Shown: one piece after another, positions 44,340 to 51,865 of the stretch
How the letters are laid out: every line of letters begins with the position of its first letter
How positions within the stretch are numbered: position 1 is the stretch's first letter
NCBI GenBank assembly: GCA_016178055.1
Contig: JACOUC010000009.1
Coordinates: forward strand, 1 to 58,280
Length of the DNA stretch: 58,280 bases
Direction of reading: 5' to 3'
Origin: Chlamydiota bacterium
GTDB lineage: Bacteria > Auribacterota > JACPWU01
Made by a program: the position numbers and the translations under genes
The notes under the pieces: model-generated
Database searches by the model: none
What the model saw: the letters and a program-made list of their open reading frames with translations, nothing else
Told to the model about the DNA's origin: nothing

Positions 44340-44570
44340 ATGGTCAGTGCCTATATTTTTATTGAAACGGATCACGGGAAAGCACGATTAGTCAATGACG
44401 CCATTCGTAAGCTCCCTTTTGTCAAAAGGTCTCATCCGGTGACAGGTCCGTATGATTTGATTGCCTTTGTAGAAGTCTTAGATTTAGCGGTGTTAGGAGA
44501 AGATGTCGTAACTAAAATTCAGTCTATTCCGGGGGTGGTCAAGAGCTTGACAAATATTGTGGTAGATTAA
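44340..44570 (+). CDS. Stand-alone Lrp/AsnC ligand-binding (RAM) domain
   Basis: This 76-residue protein is a single RAM domain (SAYIFIETDHGKARLVNDAI... GPYDLIAFVEV). It lacks the DNA-binding half of Lrp proteins. Such short proteins may bind amino acids and act as partners for full-length regulators. An AAGGAGGTCTT ribosome site precedes the ATG. Its stop overlaps the stop of the converging ExbD gene. Confidence 0.88.
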   Translation: MVSAYIFIETDHGKARLVNDAIRKLPFVKRSHPVTGPYDLIAFVEVLDLAVLGEDVVTKIQSIPGVVKSLTNIVVD

Positions 44571-45031
44571 GGGCCCTGGGAAGTTTTTTCAAGGTGGGGT
44601 TCTGTCACCATTCCTATTTTGGAAATTCCTGCCTGATGGACTTGATCCATCATTTCAGCGACGAATCCGTAAGAAAGCTCTCGATCTGCTTTTAAATACA
44701 AGGTCTTGTCTTCTCTCGTTTTAAAAATATTTTTAAGATTTTGAGTTAAATCTTTGGGTAAAACAGATTTCTCATTTAAAAAAATCGTTTGCCCCTTGGT
44801 CAGGGTTAGAATCATTCGCTCTTCCATTTCAAGAGGTTTTAAACTTTTTGAGGTTTTAGGAAGATGGACATCAATGCCCTGGTAAATCATCGGGGCGGTT
44901 AGCATAAAGATGAGAAGCAAAACCAATACGATATCGACCAAGGGGATCACATTGATTTCGCATAAGGAACTCCCGAGTTTTTGATAGGAAGAAGGACCCT
45001 CGGCTGTTTCTAATTTAAAGGACATCGACAA
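44567..45031 (-). CDS. ExbD/TolR-family biopolymer transport protein
   Basis: This 154-residue protein has a short cytoplasmic N-terminus, one membrane helix with the conserved aspartate in INVIPLVDIVLVLLLIFM, and a periplasmic domain. ExbD/TolR works with ExbB/TolQ to use proton flow to energise outer membrane processes. The gene overlaps the exbB-like gene by 17 bases. No tonB, tolA or tolB is seen nearby, so Ton versus Tol identity cannot be settled. Confidence 0.92.
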   Translation of the reverse strand: MSMSFKLETAEGPSSYQKLGSSLCEINVIPLVDIVLVLLLIFMLTAPMIYQGIDVHLPKTSKSLKPLEMEERMILTLTKGQTIFLNEKSVLPKDLTQNLKNIFKTREDKTLYLKADRELSYGFVAEMMDQVHQAGISKIGMVTEPHLEKTSQGP

Positions 45032-45731
45032 GTTCCTGGTTTTGGATAGAGGATTGACTTAAACGATTCATGATTTCTAAAATTAAATTTTCCATCTCAG
45101 AGGACCATTGTCTTACACGATTGACAAAAAAATTATAAGCCATAACCGCTGGAATGGCAGCGCCTAGCCCCGCAGCCGTGGAGACCAGGGCTTCAGAAAT
45201 TCCAGGAGCCACGACAGCCAGACTTGCGGACCCTTCAGCACCAATTCCCCGAAAGGACTCGATAATCCCCCATACGGTTCCAAAAAGGCCAATGAAAGGG
45301 GCGATGCTTGCAGTGGTTGCAAGGACTGGAAGATGGTTCTCCATTTTTCCAATTTCCCTTGAGGCGGCTTGGCGCATCGACCGATGGCAGGCTTCAAGTA
45401 GGAATTTTCCCTGTCCCTGAGAGAGAGCGGCGCTATTTTGCTTTTCAGAAGATAGAACCTTCGCTGTTGCTAACCCAATTTGGGCCAGGGGACTTTCAGA
45501 ATGCAAATTTGAGATCGCATGAATTTTAGAATGAACGGTTTCTCTTTCAAAGGCCTTTAAAAATTTTTTAGAGGATTTTTTAATTTGGTAAAGTTGCCAT
45601 GCTTTTTCAAATACAATCGCCCAACAAACAATTGAAAATATTCCCAGAATGAGAAAAATAAATTTGGCAACGGGCGCTGCACTTAAAATAATATCAAGAA
45701 TATTGGATCTGAGTAGATGACTTGGATTCAC
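45015..45731 (-). CDS. ExbB/TolQ-family proton channel protein
   Basis: This 238-residue protein has three membrane helices. The MotA/TolQ/ExbB signature is in LPVLATTASIAPFIGLFGTV and WGIIESF, with GISEALVSTAAGLGAAIPAV. It forms the proton channel with the ExbD-like protein. The C-terminus overlaps exbD by 17 bases, so the order is exbB then exbD on this strand. Confidence 0.93.
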   Translation of the reverse strand: MNPSHLLRSNILDIILSAAPVAKFIFLILGIFSIVCWAIVFEKAWQLYQIKKSSKKFLKAFERETVHSKIHAISNLHSESPLAQIGLATAKVLSSEKQNSAALSQGQGKFLLEACHRSMRQAASREIGKMENHLPVLATTASIAPFIGLFGTVWGIIESFRGIGAEGSASLAVVAPGISEALVSTAAGLGAAIPAVMAYNFFVNRVRQWSSEMENLILEIMNRLSQSSIQNQELVDVL

Positions 45732-45802
45732 TTGAAAACCCCTCCTTCAAAAGGATTATTCAACAATATAATGTTCGGGGTGTCAAGAAACTATGAAAAT
45801 GC

Positions 45803-45852
45803 ATAGTCAACGGTCCACAATCCATAGAAAAAATGCTTCCTTGAATCTATCA
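45803..45852. repeat. Family B heptad element, truncated
   Basis: Left arm ATAGTCAAC GGTCCAC AATCCAT, then inverted core AGAAAAAATGCTTCCTTGAATC. The right arm is missing. The end of the core supplies the -35 element TTGAAT of the following promoter. Confidence 0.8.
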
Positions 45853-45869
45853 CCTATTTTAGTTATAAT
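45841..45869 (+). promoter_or_regulatory. Promoter of the small membrane protein gene
   Basis: TTGAAT (45841-45846), 17 bp, TATAAT (45864-45869). It begins inside the family B element core. Confidence 0.8.
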
Positions 45870-45912
45870 AAACCTTGGTAGGTGTAAGGGATTGGAAAGG
45901 AGGTGAAATCAG

Positions 45913-46212
45913 ATGATGGAGATTATCTTTTTGGGTCTTGCGGCCATGAGCGCTCCCTTGTTTGCAAAGTACGCTGGCTTCGAGCATAAGAAAATGGCAT
46001 TTGATCTGGTTGGTGTATCCGGGCTTTTCTTCATTTTGGGGTCTGCTTTTACTTTTGTTTTCTCAAAAGTGGAGATGTTTAGCCTGCTAGGTCATTATGG
46101 CATGCTTCTCAGTTATTTTGCTGGATTAGCCGGCATGATCGTAGGTGCTTTGTGGGCGGGCCTTGATCTCTTGTTTGAAGTGCTCATGCATACGCGGTCT
46201 ATTCATCATTAA
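45913..46212 (+). CDS. Small three-helix membrane protein, strongly translated
   Basis: A 99-residue protein with three hydrophobic helices (about 3-18, 29-48 and 61-88). It has an exceptionally strong ribosome site (AAAGGAGGTGA, 8 bases before the ATG) and a near-consensus promoter, so high expression is likely. No family is recognised. No neighbour suggests a role. Confidence 0.8.
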   Translation: MMEIIFLGLAAMSAPLFAKYAGFEHKKMAFDLVGVSGLFFILGSAFTFVFSKVEMFSLLGHYGMLLSYFAGLAGMIVGALWAGLDLLFEVLMHTRSIHH

Positions 46213-46504
46213 TATAGCCGATAGAAGAAGGGGTGGAAAGGAAGAGAAAACGCCAACTTCTTTAAGGAAAAAGAGATAGGGAGCATAATTTTGTTAAAAC
46301 TCTCAAGCAGCGATAGAGAGACTTCGTTTAAGTCTGGCAGATTTGATTTTGGATACAGTTATTCTGGAGCAAGTTAGGGGATATGGCCAAGTATAAAATA
46401 TATGCAAAGCATTTGAATTACGTAAGTTAAGTTTCATATTCTGTAATTGCTTTTGACATATAAAAACCACACTCGTTTACGGAAAACTTTCTAAAGAAAA
46501 AGCA
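46213..46504. other. 292-base gap without a convincing gene
   Basis: AT-rich sequence between the small membrane protein and the envelope protein. A frame reading SSDRETSFKSGRFDFGYSYS around 46300-46365 could be an old coding remnant, but it has no start and stops soon. A TTTTGACATATAAAAA stretch near 46455 has a -35-like hexamer without a spaced -10. Confidence 0.4.
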
Positions 46505-46975
46505 CTAACTAGGGCTAACCTCTGTTTCTTCCTCTTCTTCCTCTTCTAGGACGATCTCAGACTCAGAATTATTAGGATCAAATGAATTGTTCAAATTTGT
46601 ATTAGAAACTGCAGGAGAGGTGCTTGAACCATTGGAGCTAGCGATCCAGTTTCCATTCTGAGATTCTGTAATTCTTATGATGGCTCCCCTTTCATATGTT
46701 TGTACATTTTGATTTCCTTCAGAGGTCCAAATACTCAGACTGAGTTTTCCCTCGAGTACTTTAATGACGGTTCCCGCTTCTAATAGAGGAGCATTCTCTC
46801 CTGTTTTTAAAACAAGACGAGGACCCTTCGGATATATAATTTCTATTAATCCGATAAAATAAGTAATTTCTGGTGGTTTGGATGCTTTGCGCTCAACAGC
46901 TGTAGGTGCTGGTGCTTTTTGGACTGCAACAAGGACAAGAGCTAAAACTAAGAGAACGGACGCAACAACCTTCAT
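46505..46975 (-). CDS. Exported SH3/FecR-like protein with acidic tail
   Basis: This 156-residue protein has an N-terminal signal peptide (about 1-24). The centre has a beta-rich repeat pattern (LIEIIYPKGPRLVLKTGENA and a GTVIKVLEG turn) resembling an SH3-like or FecR-like domain. The C-terminal 30 residues are Asn/Ser-rich and then poly-glutamate (LEEEEEEE). It likely acts in the periplasm; the function is unknown. Confidence 0.7.
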   Translation of the reverse strand: MKVVASVLLVLALVLVAVQKAPAPTAVERKASKPPEITYFIGLIEIIYPKGPRLVLKTGENAPLLEAGTVIKVLEGKLSLSIWTSEGNQNVQTYERGAIIRITESQNGNWIASSNGSSTSPAVSNTNLNNSFDPNNSESEIVLEEEEEEETEVSPS

Positions 46976-47060
46976 AAGATTTCCCCCCTTGCGTTAAGTG
47001 ATTGAAAAACATTTTATGAAAATAGACCAAAAAATTACAGAATGGCTGGACGGATGTTCC

Positions 47061-47242
47061 TAGCCCGCATTTCTCATCAGATTTCGTCGCGAGAGCGCCA
47101 CGTCCGCCTTGGATGTGAGGAAGACGACCGAGGCCATGTGAGGCATACTTTACAGTATGTTGAGCGTGGCCGACCGAGTCTGACGAAGCAGACGAGGCGG
47201 AATTGGCGCTCGCAGCAGAAATGTGATGAGAAATGCGGGCTA
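47061..47242. mobile_element. 182-bp inverted-repeat element (MITE-like), copy 1
   Basis: Terminal inverted repeats TAGCCCGCATTTCTCATCA and TGATGAGAAATGCGGGCTA are perfect over 19 bp. The interior has matching arms (GAGGCATACTTTACAGTATG region, GGCCATGTGAGG). A diverged copy lies inverted at 51678-51864. It holds no gene, and an ORF across it is a palindrome artefact. Confidence 0.85.
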
Positions 47243-47364
47243 GTTGAAAGACAATCTACACGATATGACTCTATGCTGTCAAGTAGTGTAAAAGATCCCA
47301 AATCCAGCGATAGAAAAATAGAGTAGGGAAGCAGAAATTTTAACAAGGTTGTGTAGGGAGTTTT

Positions 47365-48090
47365 TTATTTTTCGGGTTTAAAAAGGGCTTTGATTTTTCT
47401 TAAAGAAAAATCTTTAAAACGGGTGAAGACAAGATCAGCCTCCTTCAGTTGAGTCCGAGTGTAGGTATGAGCCAAGGCAACACACTTCATCGACGCCTGA
47501 TGAGCTCCCTTGATCCCTGCAATGGAATCTTCAATCACGAGACATTCCTGGGGTAGAATTTTTCGGCGTCGATTTAATCTTTGAAGGGCTTTCAAGTAAC
47601 TCTCAGGGTTCGGTTTACTCTTTGGAGTATCTTCCGCTGAAATAATGACTTGAAAATGTGAAAGTAAATTTGCGCGTTTTAAAATCCATCGGATCTCGTT
47701 TCCCAATGCTGCAGAGGCTATGGCCAAGGGATAGAGTTTGGATAATCGATGGACCCACTTCTTGACTCCTGGGAAAAGAACCCTATGCTTCTTCTCAATA
47801 AAGGTTTCGTAATAAGTCGCTTTTCTTTGAATGAGCTCCTGAATTTTAAGAGAGGCCCTTGAACAGTTTTCTTTTTCTAATATTTTTTCGAAACAATTTT
47901 TATCGTCAAAGGCGAGATAATTTTTATAATAATCCTTAGTTGTTAAACGAATTCCTTCCTCTTTCAAAACCTTTTGCAACATTTTAAGATGAATAGGTTC
48001 ATCATTAATGATCACACCGTTAAAGTCAAAGATGATGGCCTTCAATATAAAACGTGGTGAGTGGTGAGTAGTGAGTGGTGAGTCATGCAT
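47365..48090 (-). CDS. HAD-family phosphatase (beta-phosphoglucomutase-like)
   Basis: This protein has up to 241 residues with the HAD motifs FDFNGVIINDEP, a Ser/Thr motif near IASAALGNE, KSKPNPESY and VIEDSIAGIKGA. It belongs to the CbbY/phosphoglucomutase-like phosphatases acting on sugar phosphates or small metabolites. The first aspartate-motif position is FDFNG rather than FDxDG, so the second nucleophile-region aspartate is asparagine, which is unusual and may lower activity. The first 14 codons come from a heptad array; TTG at 48045 is an alternative start. Confidence 0.82.
   Translation of the reverse strand: MHDSPLTTHHSPRFILKAIIFDFNGVIINDEPIHLKMLQKVLKEEGIRLTTKDYYKNYLAFDDKNCFEKILEKENCSRASLKIQELIQRKATYYETFIEKKHRVLFPGVKKWVHRLSKLYPLAIASAALGNEIRWILKRANLLSHFQVIISAEDTPKSKPNPESYLKALQRLNRRRKILPQECLVIEDSIAGIKGAHQASMKCVALAHTYTRTQLKEADLVFTRFKDFSLRKIKALFKPEK
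48054..48085. repeat. One-sided heptad array, GTGAGTG type
   Basis: GTGGTGA GTGGTGA GTAGTGA GTGGTGA GTC, no inverted arm. It encodes the SPLTTHHSP stretch at the start of the HAD protein frame. Confidence 0.75.
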
Positions 48091-48114
48091 GATCAGAAGA
48101 TTTTTTCCCTACTT

Positions 48115-49167
48115 TTAGAGTGTGTTGATAAAATCAATCATTTGACGGAGTCTTCCCCAATGTTGTCGATTAAAATGAAAAATGAGGCGAGGGAAGGTTG
48201 CAAGATCAGGTTCATTGGCTTCGTCTTCTGTCGCATTCCCTTTTTCAATTTTCCCTTCGGCAATGAGATCTTTAAATTCTTGATTTAAAGTTGAAACGGC
48301 CGAGTCGGGAATGGCTTGAGTAAGTCTTAGAACCAATTGGTCTGCGACAAATCTAGAGGAGTGAAAAATTTTATAGAACCCGACTACTTCTTTCACGGCA
48401 TCTTGAATATTGTAAAAAATGCGAAAAAGGCCCATATCATCAGGAGAGATCAAATTTGTTTTAAGAAGATGCTTTTCAATAAATGCCTTCCAGTCTTCCC
48501 AATAATCATTTCCTTTGGGGGCAACCATGACAATGGGCCGGGGAGTAGATTTGCCCGTTTGAATAAGTGTTAGGGCTTCAAACCCTTCATCATGGGTTCC
48601 AAACCCCCCTGGAAAAAGGACAATGGCGTCAGACTCTTTCACAAAAATGAGTTTACGTGTAAAAAAATATTTAAAATTAATCAGCTTTGGGTCGTTTTCA
48701 ATAAAGGTATTTGCTTTTTGTTCAAAAGGGAGTCGAATATTGACCCCAAAGCTTTTTTCTCTTCCAGCTCCTTCATGGCCGGCTTTCATGATGCCGCTGG
48801 CAGCCCCTGTAATCACCATCCAACCCGATTCACAGAGGAGATGTGAAAATTCCTTGGCCATTTGATATTCAGGAGCCTGTTCCTCTGTTCGAGCTGAGCC
48901 AAAAATCGATGCCTTACGCACTCGGCGGTAAGGAGAAAAAACCTTAAAGGAATAGCGAAGTTCTTTCAGGGCAGAATTAATAATTTTTAAATCACCTCGC
49001 TCAGTTCCATCTTCCAACAGTTTAAAAGAGGTGTTCACAATTTCTTCTAAAAGGTCGTTTTCTTTAGATTTCTTAAGAAGTTCGATCAAATGATGAAATT
49101 CTTTTTCAGAAGGCAAAGGTCGTTGCTGTTTTTTCATAGTTGTAGCCATGAACTTTCGTTCACTCAT
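48115..49167 (-). CDS. LOG-family nucleotide monophosphate phosphoribohydrolase-like protein
   Basis: From the ATG at 49167 the protein has 350 residues (MATTM at 49149 is an alternative). It has the LOG motif PGGFGTHDE, with SIFGSARTEEQ and GAASGIMKAGHEGAG forming the nucleotide pocket. LOG proteins remove the base from AMP-type compounds to yield free bases such as cytokinins. An extra N-terminal helical region of about 100 residues and a C-terminal 70-residue tail make it longer than plant-type LOG, as in the larger YgdH/PpnN group. Confidence 0.9.
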   Translation of the reverse strand: MSERKFMATTMKKQQRPLPSEKEFHHLIELLKKSKENDLLEEIVNTSFKLLEDGTERGDLKIINSALKELRYSFKVFSPYRRVRKASIFGSARTEEQAPEYQMAKEFSHLLCESGWMVITGAASGIMKAGHEGAGREKSFGVNIRLPFEQKANTFIENDPKLINFKYFFTRKLIFVKESDAIVLFPGGFGTHDEGFEALTLIQTGKSTPRPIVMVAPKGNDYWEDWKAFIEKHLLKTNLISPDDMGLFRIFYNIQDAVKEVVGFYKIFHSSRFVADQLVLRLTQAIPDSAVSTLNQEFKDLIAEGKIEKGNATEDEANEPDLATFPRLIFHFNRQHWGRLRQMIDFINTL

Positions 49168-49181
49168 GTAGATGAAAAAAG

Positions 49182-49266
49182 TCCACAGTCGACAGTCCAC
49201 AGTCAACGGTCGACAGATTTAAAGAAAGCATTTTTTTATGGACTGTGGACCGTGAACTATGGACTC
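49182..49266. repeat. Inverted heptad array, family B, orientation A
   Basis: Left AGTCCAC AGTCGAC AGTCCAC AGTCAAC GGTCGAC AG; core ATTTAAAGAAAGCATTTTTT; right GGACTGT GGACCGT GAACTAT GGACTCG. This is the cleanest copy, on the upstream side of the LOG gene. Confidence 0.93.
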
Positions 49267-49321
49267 GTTAACACTTATGATTGAGTTTTAACTTTAGAAT
49301 CGATAGGCTATTATAACAGTT

Positions 49322-49412
49322 ATAAAAATAAGCTGTAAGCGATAAGTTATAAGCTGTAAGTAAGAATAAACTCTTTTAAACTTACGACTTATAGCTTACA
49401 GCTTATAACTGA
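49322..49412. repeat. Inverted heptad array, ATAAGCT type
   Basis: Left ATAAGCT GTAAGCG ATAAGTT ATAAGCT GTAAGTA AG; right ACTTACG ACTTATA GCTTACA GCTTATA ACTG. It ends 14 bases before the lpxA start. Confidence 0.9.
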
Positions 49413-49426
49413 TTTGGAGGTTTGCC

Positions 49427-50206
49427 ATGATTCATCCTACAGCCGTTGTCAGTCCAAAAGCTGAGCTCGATTCAACCGTCGAGATTGGGCCTTATGCGAT
49501 TGTTGAAAATCACGTGAAAATGGGAGCTCGTACGAAAGTAATGGCCCATGCCTATGTGACGGGATATACCGAGATAGGGGAGGATAACCAAATTCATATG
49601 GGGGCAGTGATTGGCCACTTTCCTCAGGATTTAAAATTTGATCCTAGCACTCGAAGTTATTTGAAGGTAGGCCATCGCAATGTTTTTAGAGAATATGCGA
49701 CAGTCCATAGAGGGACAGAACTTGAAAGCTCTACGGTGATCGGGAGTGACAATTTTTTAATGGGAGGAGCGCACGTTGCTCACAATTGTCATATTGGAAA
49801 TAAAGTCATTATTTGTAATTACGCGGTATTGGCAGGACATTCTCATGTAGCGGATCAGGTCTTTATTTCAGCCAGTGTGATGATTCATCAGTTTATTCAT
49901 GTAGGTCGCCTGGTCATGTTTTCAGGCGGGGCCGGGGTCTCTCGGGATGTTCCGCCCTTTATGATGGCTTGTGAGCGCAATGAAATTTGGTCGATTAATT
50001 TAGTGGGTTTGCAAAGAGGTGGAGTTTCTCCAGAATCTGTGAAGGAAATTAAGCGGTTGTACAAAATATTCTATCGATCAGGCCTCAATATCACAAATGC
50101 CCTCAAGAAAATTGAAGAGGAAAATTTTCAAAGTTCAGAAGTAAAAGAGTTTGTCGAATTTATCAAAAATTCTCCTAATGGCGTTTTACCGCATCGGGAA
50201 ATGTAG
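49427..50206 (+). CDS. lpxA: UDP-N-acetylglucosamine acyltransferase (lipid A synthesis)
   Basis: This 259-residue left-handed beta-helix protein is of normal LpxA length. The hexapeptide repeats are clear, and the catalytic histidine is H119 in AHVAHNC. It has the C-terminal helical domain (VKEIKRLYKIFYRSGLNI). It catalyses the first step of lipid A synthesis, adding a 3-hydroxyacyl chain to UDP-GlcNAc. A GGAGG precedes the ATG. Its presence indicates an outer membrane with lipopolysaccharide or lipid A. Confidence 0.96.
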   Translation: MIHPTAVVSPKAELDSTVEIGPYAIVENHVKMGARTKVMAHAYVTGYTEIGEDNQIHMGAVIGHFPQDLKFDPSTRSYLKVGHRNVFREYATVHRGTELESSTVIGSDNFLMGGAHVAHNCHIGNKVIICNYAVLAGHSHVADQVFISASVMIHQFIHVGRLVMFSGGAGVSRDVPPFMMACERNEIWSINLVGLQRGGVSPESVKEIKRLYKIFYRSGLNITNALKKIEEENFQSSEVKEFVEFIKNSPNGVLPHREM

Positions 50207-50335
50207 GTGCTTAATTCTCTTATAAACCTCATAAAGTAAAATCGTAGGGGTAACGACGTTACTTAAACTCTTAAGATATATAGTATAGATCATTATATCG
50301 ATACATTTTTTATGTCGAGCGACTTTAGCTGAAAT
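50207..50335 (-). pseudogene. Fragment resembling a PIN-domain (VapC-type) toxin
   Basis: On the minus strand an open frame reads KVARHKKCIDIMIYTIYLKS then LSNVVTPTILLYEVYKRIK, which resembles the middle of a PIN domain (VVTPTILLYEVYK). No aspartate-bearing start (LDT) precedes it, and it stops at the lpxA boundary. A 139-bp element lies immediately upstream. It is interpreted as a broken toxin gene, with low confidence. Confidence 0.4.
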
Positions 50336-50342
50336 TGATTTT

Positions 50343-50481
50343 TTGGCATATGCACTTGATTCCCGTCGATGCAAGCACTATGGAAAAATTTGTAGTCGCC
50401 CCATTTATGGGGCCGTCATGGGACTGCCCGATAAATCGGGCGACTACAAAATCTTAACTGGGGGAATCAAGTGCATATGCC
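50343..50481. mobile_element. 139-bp inverted-repeat element with target-site duplication
   Basis: Terminal inverted repeats of about 20-22 bp (GGCATATGCACTTGATTCCC and its complement ending at 50481) enclose a cloverleaf palindrome: GTAGTCGCCCC / GGGCGACTAC with inner hairpins GCCCCATTTATGGGGC and GCCCGATAAATCGGGC. The 10-bp AATTGATTTT lies at 50333-50342 and again at 50482-50491, a likely target duplication. No transposase is encoded, so it must move in trans. Confidence 0.88.
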
Positions 50482-50491
50482 AATTGATTTT

Positions 50492-50737
50492 CTTGAATCC
50501 AAAACCTTTCAAGAGGGTACCTTTCTTCTGATCTTTGGAAAAAAGCTTCTTGAACTGTTTCTCAAAATGGTTGGGAGGAGAATTTTTTACCTGTTTTGGA
50601 TCATCATCAGGTAGAATGGCTTGATGGTTAGAAAAGGCCTATCAGGAAGATTGGATTCTTCACGGGTACCATGATCCTGAAATGCCCTTTGGAAAAGTCA
50701 ATAAAGAAGGGGAGAATTTTGTAGGAGACCTCCGAAA
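50492..50737. other. Unassigned remnant between the 139-bp element and hemB
   Basis: The sequence has a coding-like stretch ending at about 50741 (AYQEDWILHGYHDPEMPFGK followed by VNKEGENFVGDLRK) just upstream of hemB, but no start codon or intact domain. It may be the tail of a lost gene. It gives hemB its ribosome site (GTGAGGAATTGT). Confidence 0.4.
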
Positions 50738-50749
50738 GTGAGGAATTGT

Positions 50750-51652
50750 ATGCCCTATCCCATTCATCGATTGAGACGATTGCGTCAAAATAAAATTTTA
50801 CGAAGCTCCATTGATCAGGTCTTGAAAGAAATTAAAGAAGCCGTTTCCTTAGGAATCCCTGCGTTTCTTTTATTTGGAATTCCAACTTCAAAGAATGCTC
50901 AAGGAACTGAAGCCTATGGCTCTGGCGGCATTGTTCAAAAGGCCGTTCGTGCCATCAAAAAAGAATTCCCTGAAATTTTGGTTATCACAGATGTTTGTCT
51001 TTGTGAATACATGGATCACGGGCATTGTGGAACCTTAAAAGATCAAAATTCAAAATTCAAAATTCAAAATTTGAAAGAGGTAATTATTGATAACGACTTA
51101 ACGCTTAAATTGCTACAAAAGACAGCTCTTTCTCACGTAGAATCAGGTGCGGACATCGTTGCCCCCAGTGGCATGATGGACGGAATGGTTCAATCTATTC
51201 GCATGGCTTTGGATCAAAAGGGCTTTCAAGATACCCCTATTCTTTCTTACGCAGCCAAATTTGCTTCGGGCTTTTATGGCCCTTTCCGAGATGCAGCTGA
51301 ATCCCCTCCTCAATTTGGAGATCGCAAGAGTTATCAAATGCCTTTCTCAAACCGTGAAGAAGCATTAAGGGAGATTGCGCTTGATATTGAGGAAGGAGCA
51401 GATATGGTCATGGTAAAACCCGCTTTGGCCTACTTAGATATTATTCGAGATATTCGCGAGAAATTTCATATTCCTGTGGCGGCTTATCATGTGAGTGGAG
51501 AATATTCAATGGTGAAGGCGGCCCATGAAAAGGGTTGGCTTTCTGAAAAAGAAATAGTTCTAGAAATTCTCACGGCCTCTCGCAGGGCAGGGGCTCATAT
51601 CCTCATTACTTATTGGGCCAAAGACGTAGCAAAGTGGTTTAAAGCCAGGTAA
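50750..51652 (+). CDS. hemB: Delta-aminolevulinic acid dehydratase with internal deletion and repeat insertion
   Basis: From the ATG at 50750 the protein has 300 residues, against about 325 normally. HemB condenses two aminolevulinate molecules into porphobilinogen for haem synthesis. The active lysines are present (AAKFASGFYGPFRDAA and MVMVKPALAYLDI) as are three zinc cysteines (DVCLCEYMDHGHCG). Two abnormalities are seen. About 35-40 residues usually found after RLRRLRQNKILR (the DLIYPLFV strand and the SMPG segment) are absent. A heptad array (51041-51073) encodes an extra KDQNSKFKIQNLK near GHCG. The gene may be a pseudogene, an assembly error or a variant. Confidence 0.88.
   Translation: MPYPIHRLRRLRQNKILRSSIDQVLKEIKEAVSLGIPAFLLFGIPTSKNAQGTEAYGSGGIVQKAVRAIKKEFPEILVITDVCLCEYMDHGHCGTLKDQNSKFKIQNLKEVIIDNDLTLKLLQKTALSHVESGADIVAPSGMMDGMVQSIRMALDQKGFQDTPILSYAAKFASGFYGPFRDAAESPPQFGDRKSYQMPFSNREEALREIALDIEEGADMVMVKPALAYLDIIRDIREKFHIPVAAYHVSGEYSMVKAAHEKGWLSEKEIVLEILTASRRAGAHILITYWAKDVAKWFKAR
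51041..51073. repeat. Heptad array in frame inside hemB
   Basis: GATCAAA ATTCAAA ATTCAAA ATTCAAA ATTTG: three near-perfect heptads equal 21 bases and so keep the frame. It encodes DQNSKFKIQNLK at a position where HemB proteins normally have a short loop after GHCG. Confidence 0.85.
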
Positions 51653-51677
51653 CAAGAATAAATTTTTTGTAATCGTT

Positions 51678-51864
51678 TAACCTGCATTTCTCATCACATT
51701 TCTGCTGCTCTTCTCCGATTCCGCCTCGTCTCTGGGTGCAGACTCGGTCGGCCACGCTCAACATACTGTAAAGTATGCCTCACATGGCCTCGGTCGTCAA
51801 CCTCCCCTCCAAAGCAGAATCAGGCGTTCCTCGCCGACGAAATCTGATGAGAAATGCGGACTAA
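51678..51864. mobile_element. 187-bp inverted-repeat element (MITE-like), copy 2
   Basis: Diverged, inverted copy of the element at 47061. Ends TAACCTGCATTTCTCATCA and TGATGAGAAATGCGGACTA, with shared interior CATACTGTAAAGTATGCCTC and CATGGCCTCGGTCG. It fills most of the gap between hemB and the AbrB/RelE genes. Confidence 0.85.
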
Positions 51865-51865
51865 C

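Noticed and set aside
47042-47326. Protein-coding ORF of 94 codons (and its mirror on the other strand)
   Set aside because: It spans the 182-bp inverted-repeat element; open frames on both strands are an effect of the palindrome.
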